Shown piece after piece: positions 6,229 to 6,932 of a stretch of DNA of 6,932 bases. Source of the DNA: Clostridiaceae bacterium (GTDB lineage Bacteria > Bacillota_A > Clostridia > Acetivibrionales > Acetivibrionaceae); the NCBI GenBank assembly GCA_012513545.1, contig JAAZCB010000800.1, positions 1-6,932 of the forward strand, given 5' to 3'. The stretch's first letter is position 1. Each line of letters starts with the position of its first letter. The notes beneath the pieces are model-generated. The model saw only the letters and a list, made by a program, of their open reading frames with translations, made no database searches and had not been told where the DNA came from. The translations under genes and the position numbers were made by a program.

Positions 6229-6932
6229 ATGAGCACAAAAGCATTAAACAGAAAATTCGAATCAAACTCAATATCGGAGATATCAAATTTATTATTCAAT
6301 TTATTATTTTGGGCATATTGTATTGCTTGTCTGGCACCATTGCTTTTGATATTTATGGTTTCAATAACTGATGAGGTTTCACTTGTTGAAAACGGGTACT
6401 CTTTTATTCCCAATAAAATAAGCTTCAAGGCGTACCAGTACCTCTTTCTGGATTTTGGGAAGATAATTTCGGCCTATGCAGTTACAATTGGCGTTTGTAT
6501 TGTGGGATCATTATCAAGTATAATGCTTACCATGTTGTATGCTTATCCCATTTCAAGGAAAACTTTCAAGTACAGAAAATTCTTTTCGTTTTTTATATTC
6601 TTTACAATGCTTTTCCAAGGCGGACTTGTGCCCTGGTATATTTTGTATACCCGGTATCTGAAATTGGAGGATAATCTACTTGCGTTAATACTACCCGGAC
6701 TAGTTTCGGCATTTAATGTTCTGATCGTAAGAACTTACCTTACAACCAACATACCTGATTCCATACTTGAGGCTGCCAGAATTGACGGTGCGGGTGAATT
6801 CAGAATTTTCTTCAGTATTATAATACCGCTTTCGGTTCCGGTTATTGCTACTATTGGACTCTTTTCAGTACTATCGTACTGGAACGATTGGTATAACTGC
6901 CTTTTATTCATTAGAACTCCGAAGTACTACAA
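6229..6932 (+). CDS. LplC/YtcP-type carbohydrate ABC transporter permease, partial (3' end beyond window)
   Basis: The open frame runs from ATG 6229 to the window edge without a stop: 234 complete codons plus two bases. By family length (about 290-300 residues) some 60 residues are missing. It is the second channel subunit (LplC/YtcP, MalG-like). The first membrane segment is at about residues 20-46. The conserved FQGGLVPWYILYTRYLKLEDN stretch of this family is followed by the ATPase-docking loop E181-A182-A183, with D186-G187-A188 and IIIPLS after it, then SYWNDWYNCLLFI. The ribosome binding site AGGGAGGT at 6217-6224 lies between the two permease genes, 4 nt before the ATG. It pairs with the upstream permease to make a heterodimeric channel. 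In operons of this type an LplA-like binding protein often follows; that would lie outside the window. Confidence 0.93.
   Translation, partial: MSTKALNRKFESNSISEISNLLFNLLFWAYCIACLAPLLLIFMVSITDEVSLVENGYSFIPNKISFKAYQYLFLDFGKIISAYAVTIGVCIVGSLSSIMLTMLYAYPISRKTFKYRKFFSFFIFFTMLFQGGLVPWYILYTRYLKLEDNLLALILPGLVSAFNVLIVRTYLTTNIPDSILEAARIDGAGEFRIFFSIIIPLSVPVIATIGLFSVLSYWNDWYNCLLFIRTPKYY

Noticed and set aside
1..6932. CRISPR array, tRNA or rRNA, insertion sequence, catabolite-repression (cre) box
   Set aside because: By eye there are no regularly spaced repeats, no cloverleaf or rRNA sequence, no transposase or terminal repeats, and no convincing cre palindrome in the leader or the gap.

Overview
The window is AT-rich DNA with strong AGGAGG-type ribosome binding sites and no introns. 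All genes lie on the + strand. The protein families (a YesM/YesN-type two-component system and LplB/LplC-type sugar permeases) point to a low-GC Firmicute, most likely a polysaccharide-degrading clostridium or a relative. This placement rests on style and gene content and has not been checked by a search.

Layout: 1-152 is a leader with a good sigma-A-like promoter (TTTACT, 17 nt, TATAAT). Next come a membrane sensor histidine kinase (153-1970), an overlapping AraC-type response regulator (start re-assigned to TTG 1963, end 3570) and, 27 nt later, a lipoprotein sugar-binding protein (3598-4908). The binding protein appears to begin at a non-canonical ATA codon: an ideal Shine-Dalgarno and a full lipoprotein signal peptide require it, and no canonical start in any frame substitutes. 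A 332-nt gap (4909-5240) holds a textbook intrinsic terminator (5042-5072), a weak promoter candidate and small inverted repeats. After it come two ABC permease genes of the LplB and LplC/YtcP types: 5241-6215 complete, and 6229-6932 cut by the window edge.

How the genes probably work together: the kinase senses an extracellular carbohydrate cue, directly or through the binding protein, and phosphorylates the regulator, which would activate uptake and catabolic genes nearby. The two permeases form the membrane channel of a carbohydrate ABC importer. No ATPase gene is visible in the window, which fits importers of this group that borrow a shared MsmX-type ATPase. The terminator places the binding protein in the same transcription unit as the kinase and regulator, not with the permeases. 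This suggests a three-component sensor (binding protein, kinase, regulator), with the transporter's own binding protein possibly lying downstream of the window. The parts are familiar; the unusual points are the ATA start, this partition of the operon, and the structured gap. I see no mobile element, CRISPR array, tRNA or rRNA.
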